Assembly: GCA_033782935.1 (NCBI GenBank) | Contig: JAWQEG010000486.1 | Location: forward strand, 2,046,001-2,110,000 | Length of the DNA stretch: 64,000 nucleotides | DNA from: Petrolisthes cinctipes | Lineage: Eukaryota; Arthropoda; Malacostraca; Decapoda; Porcellanidae | Direction of reading: 5' to 3' | In this document: in pieces, positions 23,141 through 36,000 of the stretch | Position numbering within the stretch: the first letter of the stretch is position 1 | Layout of the letters: each line of letters begins with the position of its first letter | Program-made: the position numbers and the translations under genes | Notes under the pieces: generated by a model | Database searches by the model: none | Told to the model about the DNA's origin: nothing | Seen by the model: only the letters and a program-made list of their open reading frames with translations

Positions 23141-26090
23141 TTTTGGGCACCTAAAAGATCGATTTTCAGTATTTTTTTGGCCTGTATTTTGAAAATACTC
23201 TAACACAGAGTAGGCATGTACAGATACCTTCTGGGACCTCTAAATATCGAATTTTCGGGTGTTTTGGGACTGAATTTGATATATCGATTTTTTGGCACCT
23301 AAAATGTCGATTTTTAGCATGTTTTTAGCCTATATTTTGAAAATATTCTAGCACTGTGTAGGCATGTACAGATTGCTTCTGGGACCCCAAAATATTGAAT
23401 TTTCGGGTGTTTTGAGCCTGAATTTGAGATATAAACGGGTACAGAAGATACATGCACATATTGACTTTGGGCATCTAAAATATCGATTTTCAGCATGTTT
23501 TGAACCTGTATTTTGAAAATACTCTAACACGGAGTAGGCATGTACATATCGCTTCTGGGACCCCTAAATATCGAATTTTCGGGTGTTTTGAGCCTGAATT
23601 TGAGATATAAACGGGTACTGAAGATGCATGCACATATCGACTTTTGTGCACCTAAAAGATCGATTTTCAGTATGTTTTGAGCATGTATTTTGAAAATACT
23701 CTAACATGGAGTAGGCATGTACAGATCGCTTCTGAGACCCCTAAATATCGAATTTTCGGCTGTTTTGGGACTGAATTTGAGATATCGACTTTTTGGCACC
23801 TAAAAGATCGATTTTTAGCATGTTTTTAGCCTATATTTTGAAAATATTCTAGCACTGTACAGTTTGCTTCTGGGACCCCAAAATATTGAATTTTCGGGTG
23901 TTTTGAGCCTGAATTTGAGATATAAACGGGTACAGAAGATACATGCACATATTGACTTTGGGCACCAAAAATATCGATTTTCAGCATGTTTTGGGCCTGA
24001 ATTTTGAAAATACTCTAACACGGAGTAGGCATGTACAGATCGCTTCTGGGACCCCAAAATATCGAATTTTCGGGTACTGAAGATTTATGCACATATCGAC
24101 TTTTGTGCACCTAAAAGATCGATTTTCAGTATGTTTTGAGCATGTATTTTGAAAATACTCTAACACGGAGTAGGCATGTACAGATCGCTTCTGGGACCCC
24201 TAAATATCGAATTTTCGGGTGTTTTGGGACTGAATTTGAGATATCGACTTTTTGGCACCTAAAATATCGATTTTTAGCATGTTTTTAGCCTATATTTTGA
24301 AAATATTCTAGCACTGTACAGATTGCTTCTGGGACCCCAAAATATTGAATTTTCGGGTGTTTTGAGCCAGAATTTGAGATATAAACGGGTACAGAAGATA
24401 CATGCACATATTGACTTTGGGCACCAAAAATATCGATTTTCAGCATGTTTTGGGCCTGAATTTTGAAAATACTCTAACACGGAGTAGGCATGTACAGATC
24501 GCTTCTGGGACCCCAAAATATCGAATTTTCGGGTGTTTAGGGCCAGAATTTGAAATATAAACGGGTACAGAAGATGCATGCACATATTGACTTTGGGCTC
24601 CAAAAATATCGATTTTCAGCATGTTTTGGGCCTGAATTTTGAAAATACTCTAACACGGAGTAGGCATGTACAGATCGCTTCTGGGACCCCTAAATATCGA
24701 ATTTTCGGGTGTTTTGGGACTGAATTTGAGATATCGATTTTTTGGCACCTAAAATGTCGATTTTTAGCATGTTTTTCGCCTATATTTTGAAAATATTCTA
24801 GCACTGTGTAGGCATGTACAGATTGCTTCTGGGACCCCAAAATATTGAATTTTCGGGTGTTTTGAGCCTGAATTTGAGATAAAAAACGGGTACAGAAGAT
24901 ACATGCACATATTGACTTTGGGCATCTAAAATATCGATTTTCAGCATGTTTTGGGCCTGTATTTTGAAAATACTCTAACACTGAGTAGGCATGTACAGAT
25001 TGCTTCTGGGACCCCAAAATATTGAATTTTCGGGTGTTTTGAGCCTGAATTTGAGATATAAACGGGTACTGAAGATGCATGCACATATCGACTTTTGTGC
25101 ACCTAAAAGATCGATTTTCAGTATGTTTTGAGCATGTATTTTGAAAATACTCTAACACGGAGTAGGCATGTACAGATCGCTTCTGGGACCCCTAAATATC
25201 GAATTTTCGGGTGTTTTGGGACTGAATTTGAGATATCGACTTTTTGGCACCTAAAAGATCGATTTTTAGCATGTTTTTAGCCTATATTTTGAAAATATTC
25301 TAGCACTGTACAGATTGCTTCTGGGACCCCAAAATATTGAATTTTCGGGTGTTTTGAGCCTGAATTTGAGATATAAACGGGTACAGAAGATACATGCACA
25401 TATTGACTTTGGGCACCAAAAATATCGATTTGCAGCATGTTTTGGGCCTGAATTTTGAAAATACTCTAACACGGAGTAGGCATGTACAGATCGCTTCTGG
25501 GACCCCAAAATATCGAATTTTCGGGTGTTTAGGGCCAGAATTTGAGATATAAACGGGTACTGAAGATGCATGCACATATCGACTTTTGTGCACCTAAAAG
25601 ATCGATTTTCAGTATGTTTTGAGCATGTATTTTGAAAATACTCTAACACGGAGTAGGCATGTACAGATCGCTTCTGAGACCCCAAAATATTGAATTTTCG
25701 GGTGTTTTGAGCCTGAATTTGAGATATAAACGGGTACTGAAGATGCATGCACATATCGACTTTTGTGCACCTAAAAGATCGATTTTCAGTATGTTTTGAG
25801 CATGTATTTTGAAAATACTCAAATACGGAGTAGGCATGTACAGATCGCTTCTGGGACCCCTAAATATCGAATTTTCGGGTGTTTTGGGACTGAATTTGAG
25901 ATATCGACTTTTTGGCACCTAAAATTTTAGATCGATTTTTAGCATGTTTTTAGCCTATATTTTGAAAATATTCTAACACGGAGTAGGCATGTACAGATCG
26001 CTTCTGGGACCCAAAAATATCGAATTTTCGGGTGTTTAGGGCCAGAATTTGAGATATAAACGGGTACAGAAGATGCATGCACATATCGAC
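23141..26090 (+). repeat. Higher-order unit, copy U2 (2950 bp, one trimer lost)
   Basis: Same marker series as U1, but 491 bp shorter. The trimer at about 20833-21323 in U1 has no counterpart. Upstream of the junction a GAGCCAG variant matches U3, and downstream the sequence matches U1 at a new offset, so the deletion junction is inside a D monomer at about 24370-24480. Confidence 0.82.
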
Positions 26091-29000
26091 TTTTGGGCAC
26101 CTAAAAGATCGATTTTCAGTATTTTTTTGGCCTGTATTTTGAAAATACTCTAACACAGAGTAGGCATGTACAGATACCTTCTGGGACCTCTAAATATCGA
26201 ATTTTCGGGTGTTTTGGGACTGAATTTGATATATCGATTTTTTGGCACCTAAAATGTCGATTTTTAGCATGTTTTTAGCCTATATTTTGAAAATATTCTA
26301 GCACTGTGTAGGCATGTACAGATTGCTTCTGGGACCCCAAAATATTGAATTTTCGGGTGTTTTGAGCCTGAATTTGAGATATAAACGGGTACAGAAGATA
26401 CATGCACATATTGACTTTGGGCATCTAAAATATCGATTTTCAGCATGTTTTGAACCTGTATTTTGAAAATACTCTAACACGGAGTAGGCATGTACATATC
26501 GCTTCTGGGACCCCTAAATATCGAATTTTCGGGTGTTTTGAGCCTGAATTTGAGATATAAACGGGTACTGAAGATGCATGCACATATCGACTTTTGTGCA
26601 CCTAAAAGATCGATTTTCAGTATGTTTTGAGCATGTATTTTGAAAATACTCTAACATGGAGTAGGCATGTACAGATCGCTTCTGAGACCCCTAAATATCG
26701 AATTTTCGGCTGTTTTGGGACTGAATTTGAGATATCGACTTTTTGGCACCTAAAAGATCGATTTTTAGCATGTTTTTAGCCTATATTTTGAAAATATTCT
26801 AGCACTGTACAGATTGCTTCTGGGACCCCAAAATATTGAATTTTCGGGTGTTTTGAGCCTGAATTTGAGATATAAACGGGTACAGAAGATACATGCACAT
26901 ATTGACTTTGGGCACCAAAAATATCGATTTTCAGCATGTTTTGGGCCTGAATTTTGAAAATACTCTAACACGGAGTAGGCATGTACAGATCGCTTCTGGG
27001 ACCCCAAAATATCGAATTTTCGGGTACTGAAGATTTATGCACATATCGACTTTTGTGCACCTAAAAGATCGATTTTCAGTATGTTTTGAGCATGTATTTT
27101 GAAAATACTCTAACACGGAGTAGGCATGTACAGATCGCTTCTGGGACCCCTAAATATCGAATTTTCGGGTGTTTTGGGACTGAATTTGAGATATCGACTT
27201 TTTGGCACCTAAAATATCGATTTTTAGCATGTTTTTAGCCTATATTTTGAAAATATTCTAGCACTGTACAGATTGCTTCTGGGACCCCAAAATATTGAAT
27301 TTTCGGGTGTTTTGAGCCAGAATTTGAGATATAAACGGGTACAGAAGATACATGCACATATTGACTTTGGGCACCAAAAATATCGATTTTCAGCATGTTT
27401 TGGGCCTGAATTTTGAAAATACTCTAACACAGAGTAGGCATGTACAGATCGCTTCTGGGACCCCAAAATATCAAATTTTAGGGTGTTTAGGGCCAGAATT
27501 TGAGATATAAACGGGTACAGAAGATGCATGCACATATCGACTTTTGGGCACCTAAAAGATCGATTTTCAGTATGTTTTTGGCCTGTATTTTGAAAATACT
27601 CTAACACGGAGTAGGCATGTACAGATCGCTTCTGGGACCCCTAAATATCGAATTTTCTGGTGTTTTGGGACTGAATTTGAGATATCGACTTTTTGGCACC
27701 TAAAAGATCGATTTTTAGCATGTTTTTAGCCTATATTTTGAAAATATTCTAGCACTGTACTGATTGCTTCTGGGACCCCAAAATATTGAATTTTCGGGTG
27801 TTTTGAGCCTGAATTTGAGATATAAACGGGTACAGAAGATACATGCAAATATTGACTTTGGGCACCAAAAATATCGATTTTCAGCATGTTTTGGGCCTGA
27901 ATTTTGAAAATACTCTAACACGGAGTAGGCATGTACAGATCGCTTCTGGGACCCCAAAATATCGAATTTTCGGGTGTTTAGGGCCAGAATTTGAAATATA
28001 AACGGGTACAGAAGATGCATGCACATATTGACTTTGGGCTCCAAAAATATCGATTTTCAGCATGTTTTGGGCCTGAATTTTGAAAATACTCTAACACGGA
28101 GTAGGCATGTACAGATCGCTTCTGGGACCTCTAAATATCGAATTTTCGGGTGTTTTGGGACTGAATTTGAGATATCGATTTTTTGGCACCTAAAATGTCG
28201 ATTTTTAGCATGTTTTTCGCCTATATTTTGAAAATATTCTAGCACTGTGTAGGCATGTACAGATTGCTTCTGGGACCCCAAAATATTGAATTTTCGGGTG
28301 TTTTGAGCCTGAATTTGAGATAAAAAACGGGTACAGAAGATACATGCACATATTGACTTTGGGCATCTAAAATATCGATTTTCAGCATGTTTTGGGCCTG
28401 TATTTTGAAAATACTCTAACACTGAGTAGGCATGTACAGATTGCTTCTGGGACCCCAAAATATTGAATTTTCGGGTGTTTTGAGCCTGAATTTGAGATAT
28501 AAACGGGTACTGAAGATGCATGCACATATCGACTTTTGTGCACCTAAAAGATCGATTTTCAGTATGTTTTGAGCATGTATTTTGAAAATACTCTAACACG
28601 GAGTAGGCATGTACAGATCGCTTCTGGGACCCCTAAATATCGAATTTTCGGGTGTTTTGGGACTGAATTTGAGATATCGACTTTTTGGCACCTAAAAGAT
28701 CGATTTTTAGCATGTTTTTAGCCTATATTTTGAAAATATTCTAGCACTGTACAGATTGCTTCTGGGACCCCAAAATATTGAATTTTCGGGTGTTTTGAGC
28801 CTGAATTTGAGATATAAACGGGTACAGAAGATACATGCACATATTGACTTTGGGCACCAAAAATATCGATTTGCAGCATGTTTTGGGCCTGAATTTTGAA
28901 AATACTCTAACACGGAGTAGGCATGTACAGATCGCTTCTGGGACCCCAAAATATCGAATTTTCGGGTGTTTAGGGCCAGAATTTGAGATATAAACGGGTA

Positions 29001-29530
29001 CAGAAGATGCATGCACATATCGACTTTTGTGCACCTAAAAGATCGATTTTCAGTATGTTTTGAGCATGTATTTTGAAAATACTCTAACACGGAGTAGGCA
29101 TGTACAGATCGCTTCTGAGACCCCAAAATATTGAATTTTCGGGTGTTTTGAGCCTGAATTTGAGATATAAACGGGTACTGAAGATGCATGCACATATCGA
29201 CTTTTGTGCACCTAAAAGATCGATTTTCAGTATGTTTTGAGCATGTATTTTGAAAATACTCAAATACGGACTAGGCATGTACAGATCGCTTCTGGGACCC
29301 CTAAATATCGAATTTTCGGGTGTTTTGGGACTGAATTTGAGATATCGACTTTTTGGCACCTAAAATTTTAGATCGATTTTTAGCATGTTTTTAGCCTATA
29401 TTTTGAAAATATTCTAACACGGAGTAGGCATGTACAGATCGCTTCTGGGACCCAAAAATAACGAATTTTCGGGTGTTTAGGGCCAGAATTTGAGATATAA
29501 ACGGGTACAGAAGATGCATGCACATATCGA
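26091..29530 (+). repeat. Higher-order unit, copy U3 (3440 bp)
   Basis: Full-length copy that keeps the trimer missing in U2. It has a few private changes, such as GCAAATATTGAC near 27846 and GGACTAGG near 29270. It shares the GAGCCAG change with U2. Confidence 0.82.
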
Positions 29531-32500
29531 CTTTTGGGCACCTAAAAGATCGATTTTCAGTATTTTTTTGGCCTGTATTTTGAAAATACTCTAACACAGA
29601 GTAGGCATGTACAGATACCTTCTGGGACCTCTAAATATCGAATTTTCGGGTGTTTTGGGACTGAATTTGATATATCGATTTTTTGGCACCTAAAATGTCG
29701 ATTTTAGCATGTTTTTAGCCTATATTTTGAAAATATTCTAGCACTGTGTAGGCATGTACAGATTGCTTCTGGGACCCCAAAATATTGAATTTTCGGGTGT
29801 TTTGAGCCTGAATTTGAGATATAAACGGGTACAGAAGATACATGCACATATTGACTTTGGGCATCTAAAATATCGATTTTCAGCATGTTTTGAACCTGTA
29901 TTTTGAAAATACTCTAACACGGATTAGGCATGTACATATCGCTTCTGGGACCCCTAAATATCGAATTTTCGGGTGTTTTGAGCCTGAATTTGAGATATAA
30001 ACGGGTACTGAAGATGCATGCACATATCGACTTTTGTGCACCTAAAAGATCGATTTTCAGTATGTTTTGAGCATGTATTTTGAAAATACTCTAACACGGA
30101 GTAGGCATGTACAGATCGCTTCTGAGACCCCTAAATATCGAATTTTCGGCTGTTTTGGGACTGAATTTGAGATATCGACTTTTTGGCACCTAAAAGATCG
30201 ATTTTTAGCATGTTTTTAGCCTATATTTTGAAAATATTCTAGCACTGTACAGATTGCTTCTGGGACCCCAAAATATTGAATTTTCGGGTGTTTTGAGCCT
30301 GAATTTGAGATATAAACGGGTACAGAAGATACATGCACATATTGACTTTGGGCACCAAAAATATCGATTTTCAGCATGTTTTGGGCCTGAATTTTGAAAA
30401 TACTCTAACACGGAGTAGGCATGTACAGATCGCTTCTGGGACCCCAAAATATCGAATTTTCGGGTACTGAAGATTTATGCACATATCGACTTTTGTGCAC
30501 CTAAAAGATCGATTTTCAGTATGTTTTGAGCATGTATTTTGAAAATACTCTAACACGGAGTAGGCATGTACAGATCGCTTCTGGGACCCCTAAATATCGA
30601 ATTTTCGGGTGTTTTGGGACTGAATTTGAGATATCGACTTTTTGGCACCTAAAATATCGATTTTTAGCATGTTTTTAGCCTATATTTTGAAAATATTCTA
30701 GCACTGTACAGATTGCTTCTGGGACCCCAAAATATTGAATTTTCGGGTGTTTTGAGCCTGAATTTGAGATATAAACGGGTACAGAAGATACATGCACATA
30801 TTGACTTTGGGCACCAAAAATATCGATTTTCAGCATGTTTTGGGCCTGAATTTTGAAAATACTCTAACACAGAGTAGGCATGTACAGATCGCTTCTGGGA
30901 CCCCAAAATATCAAATTTTCGGGTGTTTAGGGCCAGAATTTGAGATATAAACGGGTACAGAAGATGCATGCACATATCGACTTTTGGGCACCTAAAAGAT
31001 CGATTTTCAGTATGTTTTTGGCCTGTATTTTGAAAATACTCTAACACGGAGTAGGCATGTACAGATCGCTTCTGGGACCCCTAAATATCGAATTTTCGGG
31101 TGTTTTGGGACTGAATTTGAGATATCGACTTTTTGGCACCTAAAAGATCGATTTTTAGCATGTTTTTAGCCTATATTTTGAAAATATTCTAGCACTGTAC
31201 AGATTGCTTCTGGGACCCCAAAATATTGAATTTTCTGGTGTTTTGAGCCTGAATTTGAGATATAAACGGGTACAGAAGATACATGCACATATTGACTTTG
31301 GGCACCAAAAATATCGATTTTCAGCATGTTTTGGGCCTGAATTTTGAAAATACTCTAACACGGAGTAGGCATGTACAGATCGCTTCTGGGACCCCAAAAT
31401 ATCGAATTTTCGGGTGTTTAGGGCCAGAATTTGAAATATAAACGGGTACAGAAGATGCATGCACATATTGACTTTGGGCTCCAAAAATATCGATTTTCAG
31501 CATGTTTTGGGCCTGAATTTTGAAAATACTCTAACACGGAGTAGGCATGTACAGATCGCTTCTGGGACCCCTAAATATCGAATTTAAGGGTGTTTTGGGA
31601 CTGAATTTGAGATATCGATTTTTTGGCACCTAAAATGTCGATTTTTAGCATGTTTTTCGCCTATATTTTGAAAATATTCTAGCACTGTGTAGGCATGTAC
31701 AGATTGCTTCTGGGACCCCAAAATATTGAATTTTCGGGTGTTTTGAGCCTGAATTTGAGTTAAAAAACGGGTACAGAAGATACATGCACATATTGACTTT
31801 GGGCATCTAAAATATCGATTTTCAGCATGTTTTGGGCCTGTATTTTGAAAATACTCTAACACGGAGTAGGCATGTACAGATTGCTTCTGGGACCCCAAAA
31901 TATTGAATTTTCGGGTGTTTTGAGCCTGAATTTGAGATATAAACGGGTACTGAAGATGCATGCACATATCGACTTTTGTGCACCTAAAAGATCGATTTTC
32001 AGTATGTTTTGAGCATGTATTTTGAAAATACTCTAACACGGAGTAGGCATGTACAGATCGCTTCTGGGACCCCTAAATATCGAATTTTCGGGTGTTTTGG
32101 GACTGAATTTGAGATATCGACTTTTTGGAACCTAAAAGATCGATTTTTAGCATGTTTTTAGCCTATATTTTGAAAATATTCTAGCACTGTACAGATTGCT
32201 TCTGGGACCCCAAAATATTGAATTTTCGGGTGTTTTGAGCCTGAATTTGAGATATAAACGGGTACAGAAGATACATGCACATATTGACTTTGGGCACCAA
32301 AAATATCGATTTGCAGCATGTTTTGGGCCTGAATTTTGAAAATACTCTAACACGGAGTAGGCATGTACAGATCGCTTCTGGGACCCCAAAATATCGAATT
32401 TTCGGGTGTTAAGGGCCAGAATTTGAGATATAAACGGGTACAGAAGATGCATGCACATATCGACTTTTGTGCACCTAAAAGATCGATTTTCAGTATGTTT

Positions 32501-32550
32501 TGAGCATGTATTTTGAAAATACTCTAACACGGAGTAGGCATGTACAGATC
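29531..32550 (+). repeat. Higher-order unit, copy U4, truncated
   Basis: Follows U3 at offset 3440 until about 32520-32550, then jumps to the CGGCTGTTTTGGG short monomer that normally lies about 1007 bp further on. The missing part corresponds to U1 positions of about 22700-23700. Confidence 0.78.
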
Positions 32551-33008
32551 GTTTCTGAGACCCCTAAATATCGAATTTTCGGCTGTTTTGGGACTGAATT
32601 TGAGATATCGACTTTTTGGCACCTAAAAGATCGATTTTTAGCATGTTTTTAGCCTATATTTTGAAAATATTCTAGCACTGTACAGATTGCTTCTGGGACC
32701 CCAAAATATTGAATTTTCGGGTGTTTTGAGCCTGAATTTGAGATATAAACGGGTACAGAAGATACATGCACATATTGACTTTGGGCACCAAAAATATCGA
32801 TTTTCAGCATGTTTTGGGCCTGAATTTTGAAAATACTCTAACACGGAGTAGGCATGTACAGATCGCTTCTGGGACCCCAAAATATCGAATTTTCGGGTAC
32901 TGAAGATTTATGCACATATCGACTTTTGTGCACCTAAAAGATCGATTTTCAGTATGTTTTGAGCATGTATTTTGAAAATACTCTAAAACGGAGTAGGCAT
33001 GTACAGAT
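30890..33008 (+). repeat. 2119-bp tandem duplication, copy 1
   Basis: Sequence from about 30890 recurs 2119 bp later. The left junction lies just before TATCAAATTTTCGGG (30902), where upstream flanks differ. The copy includes the AATTTAAGGGTG, GAGTTAAAAAACGG and GTGTTAAGGGCC variants. Confidence 0.82.
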
Positions 33009-36000
33009 CGCTTCTGGGACCCCAAAATATCAAATTTTCGGGTGTTTAGGGCCAGAATTTGAGATATAAACGGGTACAGAAGATGCATGCACATATCGAC
33101 TTTTGGGCACCTAAAAGATCGATTTTCAGTATGTTTTTGGCCTGTATTTTGAAAATACTCTAACACGGAGTAGGCATGTACAGATCGCTTCTGGGACCCC
33201 TAAATATCGAATTTTCGGGTGTTTTGGGACTGAATTTGAGATATCGACTTTTTGGCACCTAAAAGATCGATTTTTAGCATGTTTTTAGCCTATATTTTGA
33301 AAATATTCTAGCACTGTACAGATTGCTTCTGGGACCCCAAAATATTGAATTTTCTGGTGTTTTGAGCCTGAATTTGAGATATAAACGGGTACAGAAGATA
33401 CATGCACATATTGACTTTGGGCACCAAAAATATCGATTTTCAGCATGTTTTGGGCCTGAATTTTGAAAATACTCTAACACGGAGTAGGCATGTACAGATC
33501 GCTTCTGGGACCCCAAAATATCGAATTTTCGGGTGTTTAGGGCCAGAATTTGAAATATAAACGGGTACAGAAGATGCATGCACATATTGACTTTGGGCTC
33601 CAAAAATATCGATTTTCAGCATGTTTTGGGCCTGAATTTTGAAAATACTCTAACACGGAGTAGGCATGTACAGATCGCTTCTGGGACCCCTAAATATCGA
33701 ATTTAAGGGTGTTTTGGGACTGAATTTGAGATATCGATTTTTTGGCACCTAAAATGTCGATTTTTAGCATGTTTTTCGCCTATATTTTGAAAATATTCTA
33801 GCACTGTGTAGGCATGTACAGATTGCTTCTGGGACCCCAAAATATTGAATTTTCGGGTGTTTTGAGCCTGAATTTGAGTTAAAAAACGGGTACAGAAGAT
33901 ACATGCACATATTGACTTTGGGCATCTAAAATATCGATTTTCAGCATGTTTTGGGCCTGTATTTTGAAAATACTCTAACACGGAGTAGGCATGTACAGAT
34001 TGCTTCTGGGACCCCAAAATATTGAATTTTCGGGTGTTTTGAGCCTGAATTTGAGATATAAACGGGTACTGAAGATGCATGCACATATCGACTTTTGTGC
34101 ACCTAAAAGATCGATTTTCAGTATGTTTTGAGCATGTATTTTGAAAATACTCTAACACGGAGTAGGCATGTACAGATCGCTTCTGGGACCCCTAAATATC
34201 GAATTTTCGGGTGTTTTGGGACTGAATTTGAGATATCGACTTTTTGGAACCTAAAAGATCGATTTTTAGCATGTTTTTAGCCTATATTTTGAAAATATTC
34301 TAGCACTGTACAGATTGCTTCTGGGACCCCAAAATATTGAATTTTCGGGTGTTTTGAGCCTGAATTTGAGATATAAACGGGTACAGAAGATACATGCACA
34401 TATTGACTTTGGGCACCAAAAATATCGATTTGCAGCATGTTTTGGGCCTGAATTTTGAAAATACTCTAACACGGAGTAGGCATGTACAGATCGCTTCTGG
34501 GACCCCAAAATATCGAATTTTCGGGTGTTAAGGGCCAGAATTTGAGATATAAACGGGTACAGAAGATGCATGCACATATCGACTTTTGTGCACCTAAAAG
34601 ATCGATTTTCAGTATGTTTTGAGCATGTATTTTGAAAATACTCTAACACGGAGTAGGCATGTACAGATCGTTTCTGAGACCCCTAAATATCGAATTTTCG
34701 GCTGTTTTGGGACTGAATTTGAGATATCGACTTTTTGGCACCTAAAAGATCGATTTTTAGCATGTTTTTAGCCTATATTTTGAAAATATTCTAGCACTGT
34801 ACAGATTGCTTCTGGGACCCCAAAATATTGAATTTTCGGGTGTTTTGAGCCTGAATTTGAGATATAAACGGGTACAGAAGATACATGCACATATTGACTT
34901 TGGGCACCAAAAATATCGATTTTCAGCATGTTTTGGGCCTGAATTTTGAAAATACTCTAACACGGAGTAGGCATGTACAGATCGCTTCTGGGACCCCAAA
35001 ATATCGAATTTTCGGGTACTGAAGATTTATGCACATATCGACTTTTGTGCACCTAAAAGATCGATTTTCAGTATGTTTTGAGCATGTATTTTGAAAATAC
35101 TCTAAAACGGAGTAGGCATGTACAGATCGCTTCTGGGACCCCTAAATATCGAATTTTCGGGTGTTTTGGGACTGAATTTGAGATATCGACTTTTTGGCAC
35201 CTAAAATATCGATTTTTAGCATGTTTTTAGCCTATATTTTGAAAATATTCTAGCACTGTACAGATTGCTTCTGGGACCCCAAAATATTGAATTTTCGGGT
35301 GTTTTGAGCCTGAATTTGAGATATAAACGGGTACAGAAGATACATGCACATATTGACTTTGGGCACCAAAAATATCGATTTTCAGCATGTTTTGGGCCTG
35401 AATTTTGAAAATACTCTAACACAGAGTAGGCATGTACAGATCGCTTCTGGGACCCCAAAATATCAAATTTTCGGGTGTTTAGGGCCAGAATTTGAGATAT
35501 AAACGGGTACAGAAGATGCATGCACATATCGACTTTTGGGAACCTAAAAGATCGATTTTCAGTATGTTTTTGGCCTGTATTTTGAAAATACTCTAACACG
35601 GAGTAGGCATGTACAGATCGCTTCTGGGACCCCTAAATATCGAATTTTCGGGTGTTTTGGGACTGAATTTGAGATATCGACTTTTTGGCACTTAAAATGT
35701 CGATTTTTAGCATGTTTTTAGCCTATATTTTGAAAATATTCTAGCACTGTACAGATTGCTTCTGGGCCCCCAAAATATTGAATTTTCTGGTGTTTTGAGC
35801 CTGAATTTGAGATATAAACGGGTACAGAAGATACATGCACATATTGACTTTGGGCACCAAAAATATCGATTTTCAGCATGTTTTGGGCCTGAATTTTGAA
35901 AATACTCTAACACGGAGTAGGCATGTACAGATCGCTTCTGGGACCCCAAAATATCGAATTTTCGGGTGTTTAGGGCCAGAATTTGAAATATAAACGGGTA

